Origin: Vibrio pomeroyi
Lineage (GTDB): Bacteria > Pseudomonadota > Gammaproteobacteria > Enterobacterales > Vibrionaceae
NCBI RefSeq assembly: GCF_024347595.1
Contig: NZ_AP025507.1
Location: 62,001 to 126,000, forward strand
Direction of reading: 5' to 3'
Length of the DNA: 64,000 nucleotides
Below the pieces are notes generated by a model, which worked only from the letters and a program-made list of their open reading frames with translations, was not told where the DNA came from and made no database searches. The position numbers and the translations under genes were made by a program. Positions 18,109-27,072 of the stretch are shown piece by piece (position 1 is the first letter of the stretch; each line of letters begins with the position of its first letter).

Positions 18109-20491
18109 TTCAAACAAGCATGCGATGACCCACGAAGAGATGGTTACCATTGCAAAACAAGACCTAAAAACTGGCGTAGGCAAAAGCGTAAAACACGACA
18201 GTGCAGCCAAGCAAGTAACGGGCGAAGCGGTATACATTGATGACCGCCTAGAGTTCCCAAATCAGCTGCATGTCTACGCACGCCTGAGCACTCAAGCGCA
18301 CGCTAACATCACCAAGATAGATTTATCACCGTGTTACGAATTCGAAGGCGTGGCGATTGCCATTCAAGCCAAAGACGTACCAGGTGAACTGGATATTGGT
18401 GCCATCCTACCAGGTGACCCACTGCTTGCAGACGGCAAAGTAGAATACTACGGCCAACCTGTGATTGCGGTAGCAGCCAACGATTTAGAAACCGCACGCA
18501 AAGCCGCACACGCTGCGATTATTGAATACGAAGAGCTACCAGCCATTCTTGATGTAAAAGAAGCGTTGGCAAAAGAGCACTTCGTAACAGAAAGCCACAC
18601 TCAACAGCGTGGTGACTCGAAAGCCGCACTGGCAAAAGCAAAACACGTGATCTCTGGCGACCTAGAGATCGGCGGACAAGAACACTTCTACTTAGAAACC
18701 CAAATCAGTAGCGTGATGCCCACTGAAGATGGCGGCATGATCGTTTACACCTCGACACAAAACCCGACTGAAGTTCAAAAACTGGTTGCGGAAGTGATTG
18801 GCGTACCGATGCACAAAGTCGTGATTGATATGCGTCGTATGGGTGGTGGTTTCGGTGGTAAAGAGACTCAAGCGGCCTCTCCAGCATGTATGGCTGCGGT
18901 TATTGCTCACCTTACAGGCCGACCTACCAAAATGCGTCTGCTGCGTAATGAAGACATGCAGCAGACCGGTAAACGCCACCCGTTCTACAATCAATACACA
19001 GTCGGTTTTGACGACAATGGTGTGATTCAAGGTGCCGACATTACCGTTGCAGGTAACTGCGGTTACTCACCAGACTTATCAAGCTCTATCGTCGACCGTG
19101 CAATGTTCCACTCAGACAACGCTTATTACCTAGGCGATGCAACTGTAGTGGGTCATCGATGCAAAACCAATACAGCATCGAACACCGCTTATCGTGGCTT
19201 TGGTGGCCCGCAAGGCATGATGACCATCGAACACATCATGGACGAGATTGCGCGTTACCTGAAAAAAGATCCTTTGGAAGTACGTAAGGCGAACTACTAC
19301 GGCGAAGAAGGCCGTAACGTAACCCATTACTACCAAACCGTTGAAGACAACTTTTTACCTGAGATAACCGAACAGCTTGAACGCAGCAGTGACTATCACG
19401 CACGTCGTAAAGAAATCGCTGAGTTCAACAAGCAAAGCCCTATCTTGAAGAAAGGCCTAGCGATCACACCCGTGAAATTCGGCATCTCGTTTACTGCGAC
19501 TTTCTTGAACCAAGCAGGTGCGCTCATCCATATCTACACCGATGGCAGTATTCATTTGAATCACGGTGGTACGGAAATGGGGCAAGGCTTGAACATCAAA
19601 GTGGCACAAATCGTTGCACAGGAGTTCCAAGTCGATGTCGAACGTATCCAGATCACCGCTACAAACACAGACAAAGTTCCGAACACATCACCAACCGCAG
19701 CCTCATCGGGCGCCGACCTCAACGGTAAGGCCGCGCAAAACGCCGCAATAACCATTAAGCAGCGCCTGATCGACTTCGCTTCTTCACACTTCAAAGTGTG
19801 GCCTGAAGAGGTGGTGTTTAAGAACGGCATGGTGCAGATCCGCGATGAGATCATGACCTTCAACTCGTTTGTTGAGCTGGCTTGGTTTAACCAAATCTCG
19901 CTATCGAGCACGGGCTTCTACCGCACTCCAAAGATCTATTACGATCATGAGAAAGCGCGCGGCCGCCCGTTCTACTACTACGCGTATGGCGCATCTTGTT
20001 CAGAAGTCATCATCGATACTCTAACTGGCGAGAACAAAATTCTGCGTGTCGACATTCTGCATGACGTAGGCGCTTCACTGAACCCAGCGATTGATATCGG
20101 CCAAGTCGAAGGTGGCTTTGTGCAAGGTGTCGGTTGGTTAACGACAGAAGAGTTGGTGTGGAACCAACAAGGCCGCTTAATGACCAATGGCCCAGCGAGT
20201 TACAAAATCCCTGCGATTGCTGATATGCCGATTGATTTCAGAACGCACCTGTTGGAAAACCGCAGCAACCCAGAAGATACTGTCTTCAACTCGAAAGCCG
20301 TGGGTGAGCCCCCTTTCATGTTGGGTATGTCGGTATGGAGCGCACTGAAAGATGCGATTAGCTATGTCGCTGTCGATGGTGCGATTCCTAAGCTCAACAC
20401 ACCAGCAACGCCAGAGCGTATTCTGATGGCGATTCAGGAAGTGACTGAAACGGCTCCGACTTCGGTCGATGCACAATCAGAAACGGCTTAG
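18101..20491 (+). CDS. xdhB: xanthine dehydrogenase molybdopterin-binding subunit
   Basis: The catalytic subunit (796 residues), which hydroxylates hypoxanthine/xanthine to urate using molybdenum cofactor. Visible landmarks are GGGFGGKE at about 247 (cofactor dithiolene contact), AYRGFGGPQG at about 363 with the Arg that orients purine substrates, GGTEMGQG, and the catalytic Glu in VGEPPF at about 735. It lacks a signal peptide, so it is cytoplasmic. It overlaps xdhA by 8 bp and is followed 47 bp later by xdhC, whose product loads the cofactor. Heterodimeric XdhAB with separate small subunit is the usual form in Vibrio and Pseudomonas. Confidence 0.95.
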   Translation: MSNSNKHAMTHEEMVTIAKQDLKTGVGKSVKHDSAAKQVTGEAVYIDDRLEFPNQLHVYARLSTQAHANITKIDLSPCYEFEGVAIAIQAKDVPGELDIGAILPGDPLLADGKVEYYGQPVIAVAANDLETARKAAHAAIIEYEELPAILDVKEALAKEHFVTESHTQQRGDSKAALAKAKHVISGDLEIGGQEHFYLETQISSVMPTEDGGMIVYTSTQNPTEVQKLVAEVIGVPMHKVVIDMRRMGGGFGGKETQAASPACMAAVIAHLTGRPTKMRLLRNEDMQQTGKRHPFYNQYTVGFDDNGVIQGADITVAGNCGYSPDLSSSIVDRAMFHSDNAYYLGDATVVGHRCKTNTASNTAYRGFGGPQGMMTIEHIMDEIARYLKKDPLEVRKANYYGEEGRNVTHYYQTVEDNFLPEITEQLERSSDYHARRKEIAEFNKQSPILKKGLAITPVKFGISFTATFLNQAGALIHIYTDGSIHLNHGGTEMGQGLNIKVAQIVAQEFQVDVERIQITATNTDKVPNTSPTAASSGADLNGKAAQNAAITIKQRLIDFASSHFKVWPEEVVFKNGMVQIRDEIMTFNSFVELAWFNQISLSSTGFYRTPKIYYDHEKARGRPFYYYAYGASCSEVIIDTLTGENKILRVDILHDVGASLNPAIDIGQVEGGFVQGVGWLTTEELVWNQQGRLMTNGPASYKIPAIADMPIDFRTHLLENRSNPEDTVFNSKAVGEPPFMLGMSVWSALKDAISYVAVDGAIPKLNTPATPERILMAIQEVTETAPTSVDAQSETA

Positions 20492-20538
20492 GGCGTAATA
20501 AACAGCTTAGGAAGCATAGAAGGGATTTAGGAGGACAT

Positions 20539-21420
20539 ATGTTTAAGGATAATTGGATTCACGAACTGGCAAAACTGGAAGAGAACTACGAGCCATGTGT
20601 AATGGTGACGGTTCTTGAAGACAGAGGCTCAGTGCCGCGTGATGCGGGTACCAAGATGCTTGTCACTCGTGACCGAATCATCGCTACGATTGGTGGTGGT
20701 CACCTTGAACATGTGGCCACTAAAATGGCGCGCGAAATGCTGATTGCCAGCGAAAAATCACTCAAAGTGGAACGCTTCAACCTAGGTGCTCGTTTAGGCC
20801 AGTGTTGTGGCGGTATGGCTACATTGAGCTTTGAACCAATAGGCACTCAACAGAATCACCTTGTGTTGTTTGGTGCAGGCCATGTGGCAAAGGCGCTGCT
20901 GCACATTGTTGCGACCCTGCCCTTCCGTGTGACCTGGATTGATGAACGCGAAGAAGTATTCCCTGAAACGCTGCCACACGGTGTGAAAAAGCTTGTATCA
21001 GACGATCCAGTCGGCGAAGTAAAACACATGCCGCCGAACAGCTATTACCTAGTGATGACCCACAATCACCAGCTCGATTTCGATTTAACCAAAGCGATTA
21101 TCGACCGTGAAGACAGCCGTTACTTTGGCATGATTGGTTCGCTCACTAAACGTAAGAAGTTCGATTTCCGCTTAGAGCAACGTGGCTACAGCCAAGAACA
21201 AATTGAAACAATGGTTTGCCCGATTGGCATTAGCACCGTGAATGGCAAACATCCGGCTGAAATTGCGGTATCGGTTGCGGGTGAACTGATCGCACACTAT
21301 CAAGGCCAAGCGCTTGAACAAAAGCGCCCAACCAAACAATATCGAAATCAGGATTTGACCGATCAACACAGTCAACCAAGCGATGTAGGCGAACCACCAT
21401 TGGAAGAGAAGATCGCCTAA
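20539..21420 (+). CDS. xdhC: xanthine dehydrogenase accessory protein XdhC
   Basis: A chaperone of 293 residues that binds sulfurated molybdenum cofactor and inserts it into XdhB. The N-terminal XdhC/CoxI domain has VTVLEDRGSVPRDAGTKMLV and the Cys-Cys pair in LGQCCGGMATLSFEP. A C-terminal Rossmann-like domain follows, with LFGAGHVAKALLHI at about 112 and GMIGSLTKRKKF. The start is preceded by AGGAGGACAT. The last ~25 residues are a non-conserved, Gln/Asp-rich tail. It is the third gene of the xdhABC-guaD operon. Confidence 0.93.
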   Translation: MFKDNWIHELAKLEENYEPCVMVTVLEDRGSVPRDAGTKMLVTRDRIIATIGGGHLEHVATKMAREMLIASEKSLKVERFNLGARLGQCCGGMATLSFEPIGTQQNHLVLFGAGHVAKALLHIVATLPFRVTWIDEREEVFPETLPHGVKKLVSDDPVGEVKHMPPNSYYLVMTHNHQLDFDLTKAIIDREDSRYFGMIGSLTKRKKFDFRLEQRGYSQEQIETMVCPIGISTVNGKHPAEIAVSVAGELIAHYQGQALEQKRPTKQYRNQDLTDQHSQPSDVGEPPLEEKIA

Positions 21421-21479
21421 TAAAAGTCGCAAAGCTTCAGCGGCCATCACGTCGCTGAAGTCATTAAAAGGAAGTAAAC

Positions 21480-22814
21480 ATGACAACGCAACGCAAAGCT
21501 TATCGCGCCAGTATTTTACACAGCGTAGCCGACCCAAAAGACGTCGGTATCGATGAGTCTTACGACTATTTTGAAGACGGTGTTTTAGTCGTTGAGAACG
21601 GCCACATCGTCGACTTAGGCCATGCCGATGAAGTATTGGCTCGCCAGCCTAAAACACTCGAAGTAAAAGAATACAAAGACAAGCTGATCACCTCTGGCTT
21701 TATTGATACGCACATCCACTACCCTCAAACAGGCATGATCGCGTCTTACGGTGAGCAGCTACTCGATTGGTTAGAGAACTACACCTTCCCAGAAGAGAAA
21801 CGCTTCAAAAACCCAGTCTATGCACACAAAGTAGCGAAGCTATTCCTAGACGAACTGGCAAGTAACGGTACTACTACAGCACTCGTGTTCGGCACCGTGC
21901 ACAAAGAGTCGGTTAACGTTTTCTTTGAAGAAGCCGAGAAGCGCAACCTACGTATGATCGCGGGTAAGGTGCTAATGGATCGCAACGCGCCAGACTACCT
22001 CACCGACACGCCAGAGTCTGGCTACGCTGATTCCAAAGAACTGATTGAGAAATGGCATAACCGCAGCCGCTTGCTTTATGCCGTGACGCCTCGTTTTGCG
22101 CCAACCAGTACACCAGAGCAATTGGCTACCGTTGGTAAACTTCTTGAAGAATACCCAGACGTATACATGCATACGCACCTATCTGAAAACGAGAAAGAGA
22201 TTGAATGGGTAAAAGAACTGTTCCCTGAACGCGACAGCTATTTAGATGTGTATGACCACTATGGCCTACTGCACAAACGTTCGGTATTCGCCCATGGTAT
22301 TCACTTGTCTGACTGCGAATGTAAGCGCCTTGCCGATACCGATTCGGCCATCGCTTTCTGCCCAACCTCGAACCTGTTCTTGGGCTCAGGTTTGTTCAAG
22401 CTGCCAAAAATGGAAGAACACGGCATTCGTGTCGGTATGGGAACCGATGTGGGCGCAGGCACCAGCTTCTCAATCCTGCAAACCATGAGCGAAGCCTACA
22501 AAATCATGCAGCTTCAACAAGAGAAACTGCACCCCGTTAAATCGCTATTCTTAGCGACATTAGGTGGCGCACGTTCGCTGCATCTAGAAGACAAGATCGG
22601 CAACTTGGAAGTGGGTAAAGAAGCGGATTTCGTCGTGTTGGATCTTCATGCCACACAACTGATGCGCTTTAGAATGGAACAAGCCACCAAGCTTGAAGAA
22701 AAACTGTTTGTATTGATGAGCTTGGGTGACGACAGAACCGTCAGCGAGACTTACATCTACGGCGAAAAAGCCTACGATGTGAACTTCAAAGATTACAAAA
22801 AGCTCGTTAGCTAG
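21480..22814 (+). CDS. guaD: guanine deaminase
   Basis: A zinc amidohydrolase (444 residues) that deaminates guanine to xanthine, feeding XdhAB. Metal and catalytic residues are visible: HIHYPQ in GFIDTHIHYPQTGMI (about 78), HTHLSENEKEI (about 231), the His in FAHGIHLS (about 271), and Asp in GTDVGAGTSFS (about 322). PTSNLFLGSGLF is characteristic of guanine deaminases rather than other family members. It is preceded by an AAGGAAG ribosome site and followed by a terminator at 22892-22924. It is the last gene of the xdh operon. Confidence 0.94.
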   Translation: MTTQRKAYRASILHSVADPKDVGIDESYDYFEDGVLVVENGHIVDLGHADEVLARQPKTLEVKEYKDKLITSGFIDTHIHYPQTGMIASYGEQLLDWLENYTFPEEKRFKNPVYAHKVAKLFLDELASNGTTTALVFGTVHKESVNVFFEEAEKRNLRMIAGKVLMDRNAPDYLTDTPESGYADSKELIEKWHNRSRLLYAVTPRFAPTSTPEQLATVGKLLEEYPDVYMHTHLSENEKEIEWVKELFPERDSYLDVYDHYGLLHKRSVFAHGIHLSDCECKRLADTDSAIAFCPTSNLFLGSGLFKLPKMEEHGIRVGMGTDVGAGTSFSILQTMSEAYKIMQLQQEKLHPVKSLFLATLGGARSLHLEDKIGNLEVGKEADFVVLDLHATQLMRFRMEQATKLEEKLFVLMSLGDDRTVSETYIYGEKAYDVNFKDYKKLVS

Positions 22815-22891
22815 ACTTAAAACCAAGTAACAATCGCTAGACAGCGACAGCCGTCGTTAATTAAAAATCCGTCCAGATTTATCTAGCCTTT

Positions 22892-22924
22892 AAAGACCAG
22901 TTGCTAATGCCACTGGTCTTTTTT
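22892..22924 (+). terminator. Rho-independent terminator of the xdh operon
   Basis: AAAGACCAGT (22892-22901) / ACTGGTCTTT (22912-22921), 10-nt loop, T-tract of six. Confidence 0.92.
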
Positions 22925-23101
22925 GTGCTTCATTCAAAGAAATATAAATTAACCGTTCACAAACAACGATCTTCGGTGACGCCAAGTCATTATATTGATA
23001 GGTTAATGTTTATACATCTCGACTCCATACTTCACTTTAGCATCTCTCTAAAACAATCGTTTCTCAGCTAAATGGAAGCACTCAATCTAGAAAGGAATTC
23101 T

Positions 23102-23983
23102 ATGTTCGAACAGGTCGTCAGCATACTGTTTCCCGTTTTTGCTTTAGCCAGTGCTGGCTTTGCGGTCGGTCGTTGGCTCAAACCCGATTTCAAACCGATC
23201 AATCGCATCAACATGGATGTTTGTATTCCTGCTTTGGTGTTTGCATCGCTGACCACCATGCCCCTCGATACCGAGCAACTACCATTGATTTCAGCTTCTT
23301 TGGTCGCAGTGTTAGTGCCCGCACTGTTGATGATTCCAACCTGTAAGATCTTTAAGCTCAACTTCAAAGCCTGGGCTCCGCCACACATGTTCCGCAACAG
23401 TGGCAACCTGGCTATTCCCCTGTTCACCTATACCTTTGGTGAAAGCGCATTAGCCCCTGCGGTATTACTGTTTGTGGTATCGGCGTGTGTGCACATTAGT
23501 GTCGGTTTGGCGCTATTGAGCGAAGGTAACCCGATCAAGCAGATCCTCAAGATGCCGATATTCTTAGCCGCTGCATTAGCGATGACGCTGAACCTATCTG
23601 GCATTGCAGTTTGGAATCCAATCTACGAAGCCACATCGCTACTTGGGCAAGCAGCCGTGCCTATAATGCTGCTGTCGTTGGGGTCGCAAATGGTTAACTT
23701 GAGGCTGAGCGGATTGAAAGTCGGCTTGCTTTGTACGGCTCAATCACTGTTCACCGGAGCCATCGCCTTTACCATCATCTACTTCTTTATCCCGCTGCCT
23801 ACGTTGCACCTACAAATGATGGTGCTGTTCACCATGCTACCACCCGCCGTGATGAACTACCTGTTCGCAGAACGCTTCAATGTCGAGCCACCCAAGGTCG
23901 CGTCTATGGTGTTGTTCGGTAACTTTCTGAGCGTGGTTACCTTACCGATCTTGTTGTCGTTCGCGCTGTCTTTGTCGTCTTAA
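23102..23983 (+). CDS. AEC-family (auxin efflux carrier-like) membrane transporter
   Basis: A 293-residue inner-membrane carrier with about ten hydrophobic helices, two inverted five-helix halves separated near residue 150, as in AEC/bile-acid-sodium symporter-type folds. RNSGNLAIPLFTYTFGESA (about 100) is the conserved unwound-helix region of the family; MLPPAVMNYLFAERF marks the second half. The start ATG at 23102 has AAGGAA seven bases upstream. It is separated from guaD by a terminator, so it is not in that operon. The substrate is unknown; organic anions are typical. Confidence 0.87.
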   Translation: MFEQVVSILFPVFALASAGFAVGRWLKPDFKPINRINMDVCIPALVFASLTTMPLDTEQLPLISASLVAVLVPALLMIPTCKIFKLNFKAWAPPHMFRNSGNLAIPLFTYTFGESALAPAVLLFVVSACVHISVGLALLSEGNPIKQILKMPIFLAAALAMTLNLSGIAVWNPIYEATSLLGQAAVPIMLLSLGSQMVNLRLSGLKVGLLCTAQSLFTGAIAFTIIYFFIPLPTLHLQMMVLFTMLPPAVMNYLFAERFNVEPPKVASMVLFGNFLSVVTLPILLSFALSLSS

Positions 23984-24033
23984 AGAACCACGAACGTTCA
24001 GGTTTACGACTTTTAAAACTTAGCCAATCAATA

Positions 24034-24072
24034 AAAAGGGAGCGTAACTTAGTAGAGTTGACGCTCCCTTTT
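24034..24072. terminator. bidirectional Rho-independent terminator
   Basis: AAAAGGGAGCGT (24034-24045) / ACGCTCCCTTTT (24061-24072) with an additional AACT/AGTT inner pairing. It separates the convergent AEC and CMD-family genes. Confidence 0.88.
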
Positions 24073-24094
24073 CAGAATATATTTTCTATTTATC

Positions 24095-24475
24095 TTAAGC
24101 TGTATTTCTCTCAGCAAGCACTTCCTTAAAAGCGAACATGCCATTGAGTGCTGAAGGGAATCCCGCATAGACCGACATCTGCAATATCACTTCTTTGATC
24201 TCTTCCTCGCTGCAGCCGACATTGAGTGCCGCATTCAAATGCACCTTAAGTTGAGGCGCACAATTACCGAGCGCAGTTAGGGCTGCCACGGTCGCGATCT
24301 CTCGTGATTTCAAATCCAAACCGGGGCGTGAATAGATGTCACCAAAGGGATATTCGATAGTATATTTGGCAAGATCAGGGCAGATGTCTTTCAGGCTTTC
24401 AATAACCTGTTGCCCTGCTTCTCCGTCGATATGATTAAGTCTTTCTAAGCCAGTTTCAAAACGTGATTGATTCAT
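24095..24475 (-). CDS. carboxymuconolactone decarboxylase family protein
   Basis: A 126-residue all-helical protein of the CMD/AhpD superfamily. SREIATVAALTALGNCAPQLKVHLNAALNVGCSEEEIKEVILQMSVYAGFPSALN is the core signature. The CxxC pair of AhpD is missing (only one Cys in NCAPQLKVH), so it is closer to gamma-CMD-like members. It is preceded by a MerR-type promoter with a 19-bp spacer (24509-24539) and by the MerR gene itself. In other bacteria CMD-family genes accompany MerR regulators responding to aldehydes or other electrophiles; such a role here is inference. Confidence 0.85.
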   Translation of the reverse strand: MNQSRFETGLERLNHIDGEAGQQVIESLKDICPDLAKYTIEYPFGDIYSRPGLDLKSREIATVAALTALGNCAPQLKVHLNAALNVGCSEEEIKEVILQMSVYAGFPSALNGMFAFKEVLAERNTA

Positions 24476-24508
24476 GGAAATGTTCCTGTTTTTTGGGATT
24501 ACAGGAAC

Positions 24509-24539
24509 ACCTTACAAGTTAGAGTCGACTCTAAGTCAA
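24509..24539 (-). promoter_or_regulatory. MerR-type promoter/operator for the CMD-family gene
   Basis: On the minus strand, -35 TTGACT (24534-24539) and -10 TAAGGT (24509-24514) are 19 bp apart, the over-long spacer of MerR-activated promoters. A perfect 16-bp palindrome TTAGAGTCGACTCTAA (24519-24534) lies between them. The -35 overlaps the merR-like stop codon. Confidence 0.8.
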
Positions 24540-24892
24540 CGGACTTTTCCATCTCGATACAAACTAATTTTTTGCTCTAGCGCAGCCAGATGCTTTTGTT
24601 GCTCTTCAATATGGGAACGCAAACTCTGTTGATGTTGTTCAAGCAACACTTGACGCTGCGAAACAGATTCTGGCCCTAACTCCCTGAGCTTTGCGTATTC
24701 TAAAATTTCATCCAGTGGCATTGCGGTGTTTTTCAGTCGCTTCACAAACTCAATCCAAGTAACGTCCTTCGATGTATAGACTCGATGACCGCTACTGTTC
24801 CGCTGAACATTTTTCAACAAGCCGATTTTTTCGTAGTAGCGAAGCGTATGGGCGGACAAACCCACCAACCGAGAAAACTCACTCACATTCAT
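24536..24892 (-). CDS. MerR-family transcriptional activator
   Basis: A 118-residue MerR-type regulator. The N-terminal winged helix (MNVSEFSRLVGLSAHTLRYYEKIGLL) is followed by the wing (SGHRVYTSKDVTWIEFVKRLKNTAMPLDEIL) and a C-terminal dimerisation coiled coil at about 75-112. No Cys-rich metal loop is present. The domain plan resembles AdhR/YraB-like aldehyde or electrophile sensors. Downstream, its stop codon overlaps the -35 of a classical 19-bp-spacer promoter driving the CMD-family gene, which is therefore the predicted target. Confidence 0.88.
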   Translation of the reverse strand: MNVSEFSRLVGLSAHTLRYYEKIGLLKNVQRNSSGHRVYTSKDVTWIEFVKRLKNTAMPLDEILEYAKLRELGPESVSQRQVLLEQHQQSLRSHIEEQQKHLAALEQKISLYRDGKVR

Positions 24893-24935
24893 TACTTCAC
24901 CTTTTCTATCTTGGTATAAGTACTAGGAACTCAAA

Positions 24936-25589
24936 CTATGCGCACTTATCTAATTTGAGCTCTGCGGTGACTTTCGTCAAACGCAACGCAATCGCAAAAC
25001 ACACTAAGTAAGGACTCACATACCAGAAGATGCTTTCTAATGGCTGCTTCACCTGCGCTTCTCTGGTTTTAATGTATTGGTTCTTTTGTTTTTCATACTG
25101 ACTCAACATGCCACTCACCCACACGGCGTCGCTTTCCACCAGCGATACGCTAGGCGCAGGAACCGTAAAATCAGCGGCGTTCGGTAGCAAGGTGAAATCA
25201 ACATCTTTGAATGTGATAGCTGTATCCAAATACCACAAACACGCCTCATGGTGCTGGCCATGAGTGTCTAAAGACGGCTGACCTGTGCAGATATCACTTC
25301 TTAACTTATCCAAAGAGAACTGCTGAATCGACTCTAAAATAGTGACTGCTCTGGTTTGTTCTGTCTCGACCCAATCACCGGCTACCGATGCCCGAATTTC
25401 AGACACCGCACCCAGCATGCCGATACCTGCCAGCAGCGGCCATAAATAATCCATCAACTTCCATTTGCGTCGGCTCAAGTTGAACCCACACCAAATCGGA
25501 ATATGTAAGAGGAGCGTTAGCCCAAGGGATAGCAAAACGAAATTTAAGGAGCTAGAGAGCATGAGTTCGCTATCGAAGAAGTGCTTCAT
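24936..25589 (-). CDS. hypothetical membrane protein with a large soluble loop
   Basis: I do not recognise a family. The 217-residue product has membrane helices at about 12-34, 46-64 and 188-203. The ~120-residue segment between the second and third is soluble and contains three Cys residues (ICTGQPS..., HHEACLWYLD), probably on the periplasmic side. RRKWKLMDYL between the first two helices is positively charged and likely cytoplasmic. The ribosome site is weak (AAGTAAC). It is upstream of merR on the same strand with a 43-bp gap, so co-transcription is possible. No function can be given. Confidence 0.6.
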   Translation of the reverse strand: MKHFFDSELMLSSSLNFVLLSLGLTLLLHIPIWCGFNLSRRKWKLMDYLWPLLAGIGMLGAVSEIRASVAGDWVETEQTRAVTILESIQQFSLDKLRSDICTGQPSLDTHGQHHEACLWYLDTAITFKDVDFTLLPNAADFTVPAPSVSLVESDAVWVSGMLSQYEKQKNQYIKTREAQVKQPLESIFWYVSPYLVCFAIALRLTKVTAELKLDKCA

Positions 25590-25889
25590 AATGAGTTACT
25601 TGCCTGTATGACAAAGAGTAATTTGATACTAGGTTCGATATTAGAAAAGAGTGTAAGGGGAAAGTAAAAACAGCACAAAAAGTAATGTAATAAACAATAG
25701 AGCGATAGTCCTCCCTATGTCCCAGATTAAGCCATAAACCATAGTAATGAAATTATAAAATTCATTACTATGAAAAATACCAGATCAAAAACCAACCAAT
25801 CAAATCAAATAGTTAACTAAATTCTTGACTAAAAATAAGATAACTATAGAGTGCGCGAATAACAACTAAATGCATAAGGAAGCATAATT
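25590..25889. other. AT-rich intergenic region with a 12-bp inverted repeat
   Basis: A 300-bp spacer between divergent genes. Its one clear element is a perfect inverted repeat, CATAGTAATGAA (25740-25751) and TTCATTACTATG (25761-25772), with a 9-nt AT spacer. It could be an operator or a weak hairpin. No ORF was seen. Confidence 0.45.
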
Positions 25890-26168
25890 ATGAATGACGC
25901 AATTCAACAAGCTCGCATACAAAACAAAATGAAAAATCCTATGATAGCGCTACTGTTAGGTTTTGTAATACCTGGAGGTGCTCAGATGTATGCTGGGAGC
26001 GTAATGTGGGGAGTTGTTAACTTAATTCTCATCGTAGTTTGTGCGATCACCGTTATTGCTTCCCCAGTATCATTTATTTTATGGATAGTTTCACTTTTCC
26101 TAGGTTACAAGGGCACCAAAGCTTATAACGATTCGGTTCTTGATAAAGCAGAATCCGCAAAATCATAA
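25890..26168 (+). CDS. small TM2-like membrane protein
   Basis: A 92-residue protein with a short polar N-terminus and two or three hydrophobic helices (about 18-35, 38-56, 59-73). The order KNPMIALLLGFVIPGGAQMYAG...GYKGTKAYND resembles TM2-domain and YozV-like small membrane proteins, where the PG-G-Q-YAG turn is typical. The start has an AAGGAAG site. A long hairpin terminator follows within 6 bp of the stop. The function is unknown. It lies against the truncated end of the GrpB-like gene, suggesting a recent insertion. Confidence 0.7.
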   Translation: MNDAIQQARIQNKMKNPMIALLLGFVIPGGAQMYAGSVMWGVVNLILIVVCAITVIASPVSFILWIVSLFLGYKGTKAYNDSVLDKAESAKS

Positions 26169-26541
26169 TCAATAAATGTTGGTAGTCTAACTTCAATAGA
26201 CTATCAACATTTAAGTTCCACCATAGCCAATAAACACCGACAACTTGCAACGCAACATCGTCCCCAGATGTAGACTCCAACATACACAGTTCAGGTGTTC
26301 TTAACGTATCGAGTTTCTCTTTAAAGCCGAGTGTTGTGAGTTGTTCAGCGGCGTACTCAAGTTCACTCGACTCAATACCAACGAATATATCCAAATCACC
26401 TTTAGATAATGCAGATGGAATCGAAGATGCGCCTACATGCTCAACTCTCGCATTAGGGATTAGCTTTTTGATGTCACGCTCATATCGAGCAAACATTTCA
26501 TGACAAGCCGTTTGGTATTGTTCTGCAGGGTAAAATTTCAT
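26074..26541 (-). pseudogene. GrpB/UPF0157-like nucleotidyltransferase, 3'-truncated
   Basis: Residues 1 to about 101 are a good GrpB-family nucleotidyltransferase-fold start: RVEHVGASSIPSALSKGDLDIFVGI contains the G-S-x-S and DxD-type catalytic region. After ALQVV (near base 26238) the family pattern stops and the frame runs into Trp/Leu-rich sequence (GVYWLWWNLNV...) antisense to the TM2-like gene. The usual ~50-residue C-terminal helical part is missing. I read this as a gene whose 3' end was replaced by the incoming TM2-like segment. The start at 26541 has a GAGGAAGT ribosome site. It may still make a protein, but probably not a functional enzyme. Confidence 0.6.
26174..26212 (+). terminator. 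long hairpin, probable terminator
   Basis: 16-bp stem (26174-26189 with 26197-26212; one G-U pair), 7-nt loop ACTTCAA, directly after the TM2-like gene. The T-tract is short. Confidence 0.6.
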
Positions 26542-26572
26542 ACTTCCTCACTTCTATGACTGGTTCTAAGTA

Positions 26573-26812
26573 TTAAAAACTATTGAACACACCGATAGCT
26601 AACAGAAATAGCGCGATGCTAATTACTCCGATATAAGAGATTCTGGTTCGCTCTTTTTCAGTTGGAAGCAATGAAGGGAAGCGTCCTAATGTGAATACTT
26701 TACAGACTATCCAGCCAGAACTGTAACCAATAAATTCGATCACTAGCGACTGAAGCATATATCTGAAGAATGCGTTTAGCGCCCTAAAATACGCGACTAT
26801 CACCTCTTCCAT
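26573..26812 (-). CDS. small hypothetical membrane protein
   Basis: A 79-residue protein with a hydrophobic segment at about 21-42 and a second at about 59-77. It is linked by a basic loop (TEKERTRISY) that probably lies in the cytoplasm. No family is recognised. The ATG at 26812 is preceded by AGGACAGAAA, a good ribosome site, which supports a real gene. It is upstream of the GrpB remnant on the same strand (31 bp). Confidence 0.55.
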   Translation of the reverse strand: MEEVIVAYFRALNAFFRYMLQSLVIEFIGYSSGWIVCKVFTLGRFPSLLPTEKERTRISYIGVISIALFLLAIGVFNSF

Positions 26813-26998
26813 TTTCTGTCCTAATTAAAGTCAATTTGGAACAGAAAATGCCACGGGTAGAGATTCATATCAAGAACCTTATACAGGACAGTCTGCTTAA
26901 AACATTTTCCGAACCTTTAAGATGAAATAATTGAAGATCACTTTTCAGTGAGGAATAACACTCGTTAAGAACACTTCATACAGACATCCCAGTTCACA

Positions 26999-27019
26999 TT
27001 GATAGGTTTTAACTATCAA
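26999..27019. promoter_or_regulatory. interrupted palindrome TTGATAG-N7-CTATCAA, copy 1
   Basis: Perfect 7-bp arms with spacer GTTTTAA. A second copy with the reverse-complementary spacer type lies 74 bp downstream (centre to centre). Confidence 0.5.
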
Positions 27020-27072
27020 AGTTCAAGCTTCAATAGACTTATCTTAAAGTTAAATGGTATTATTGATTGATA

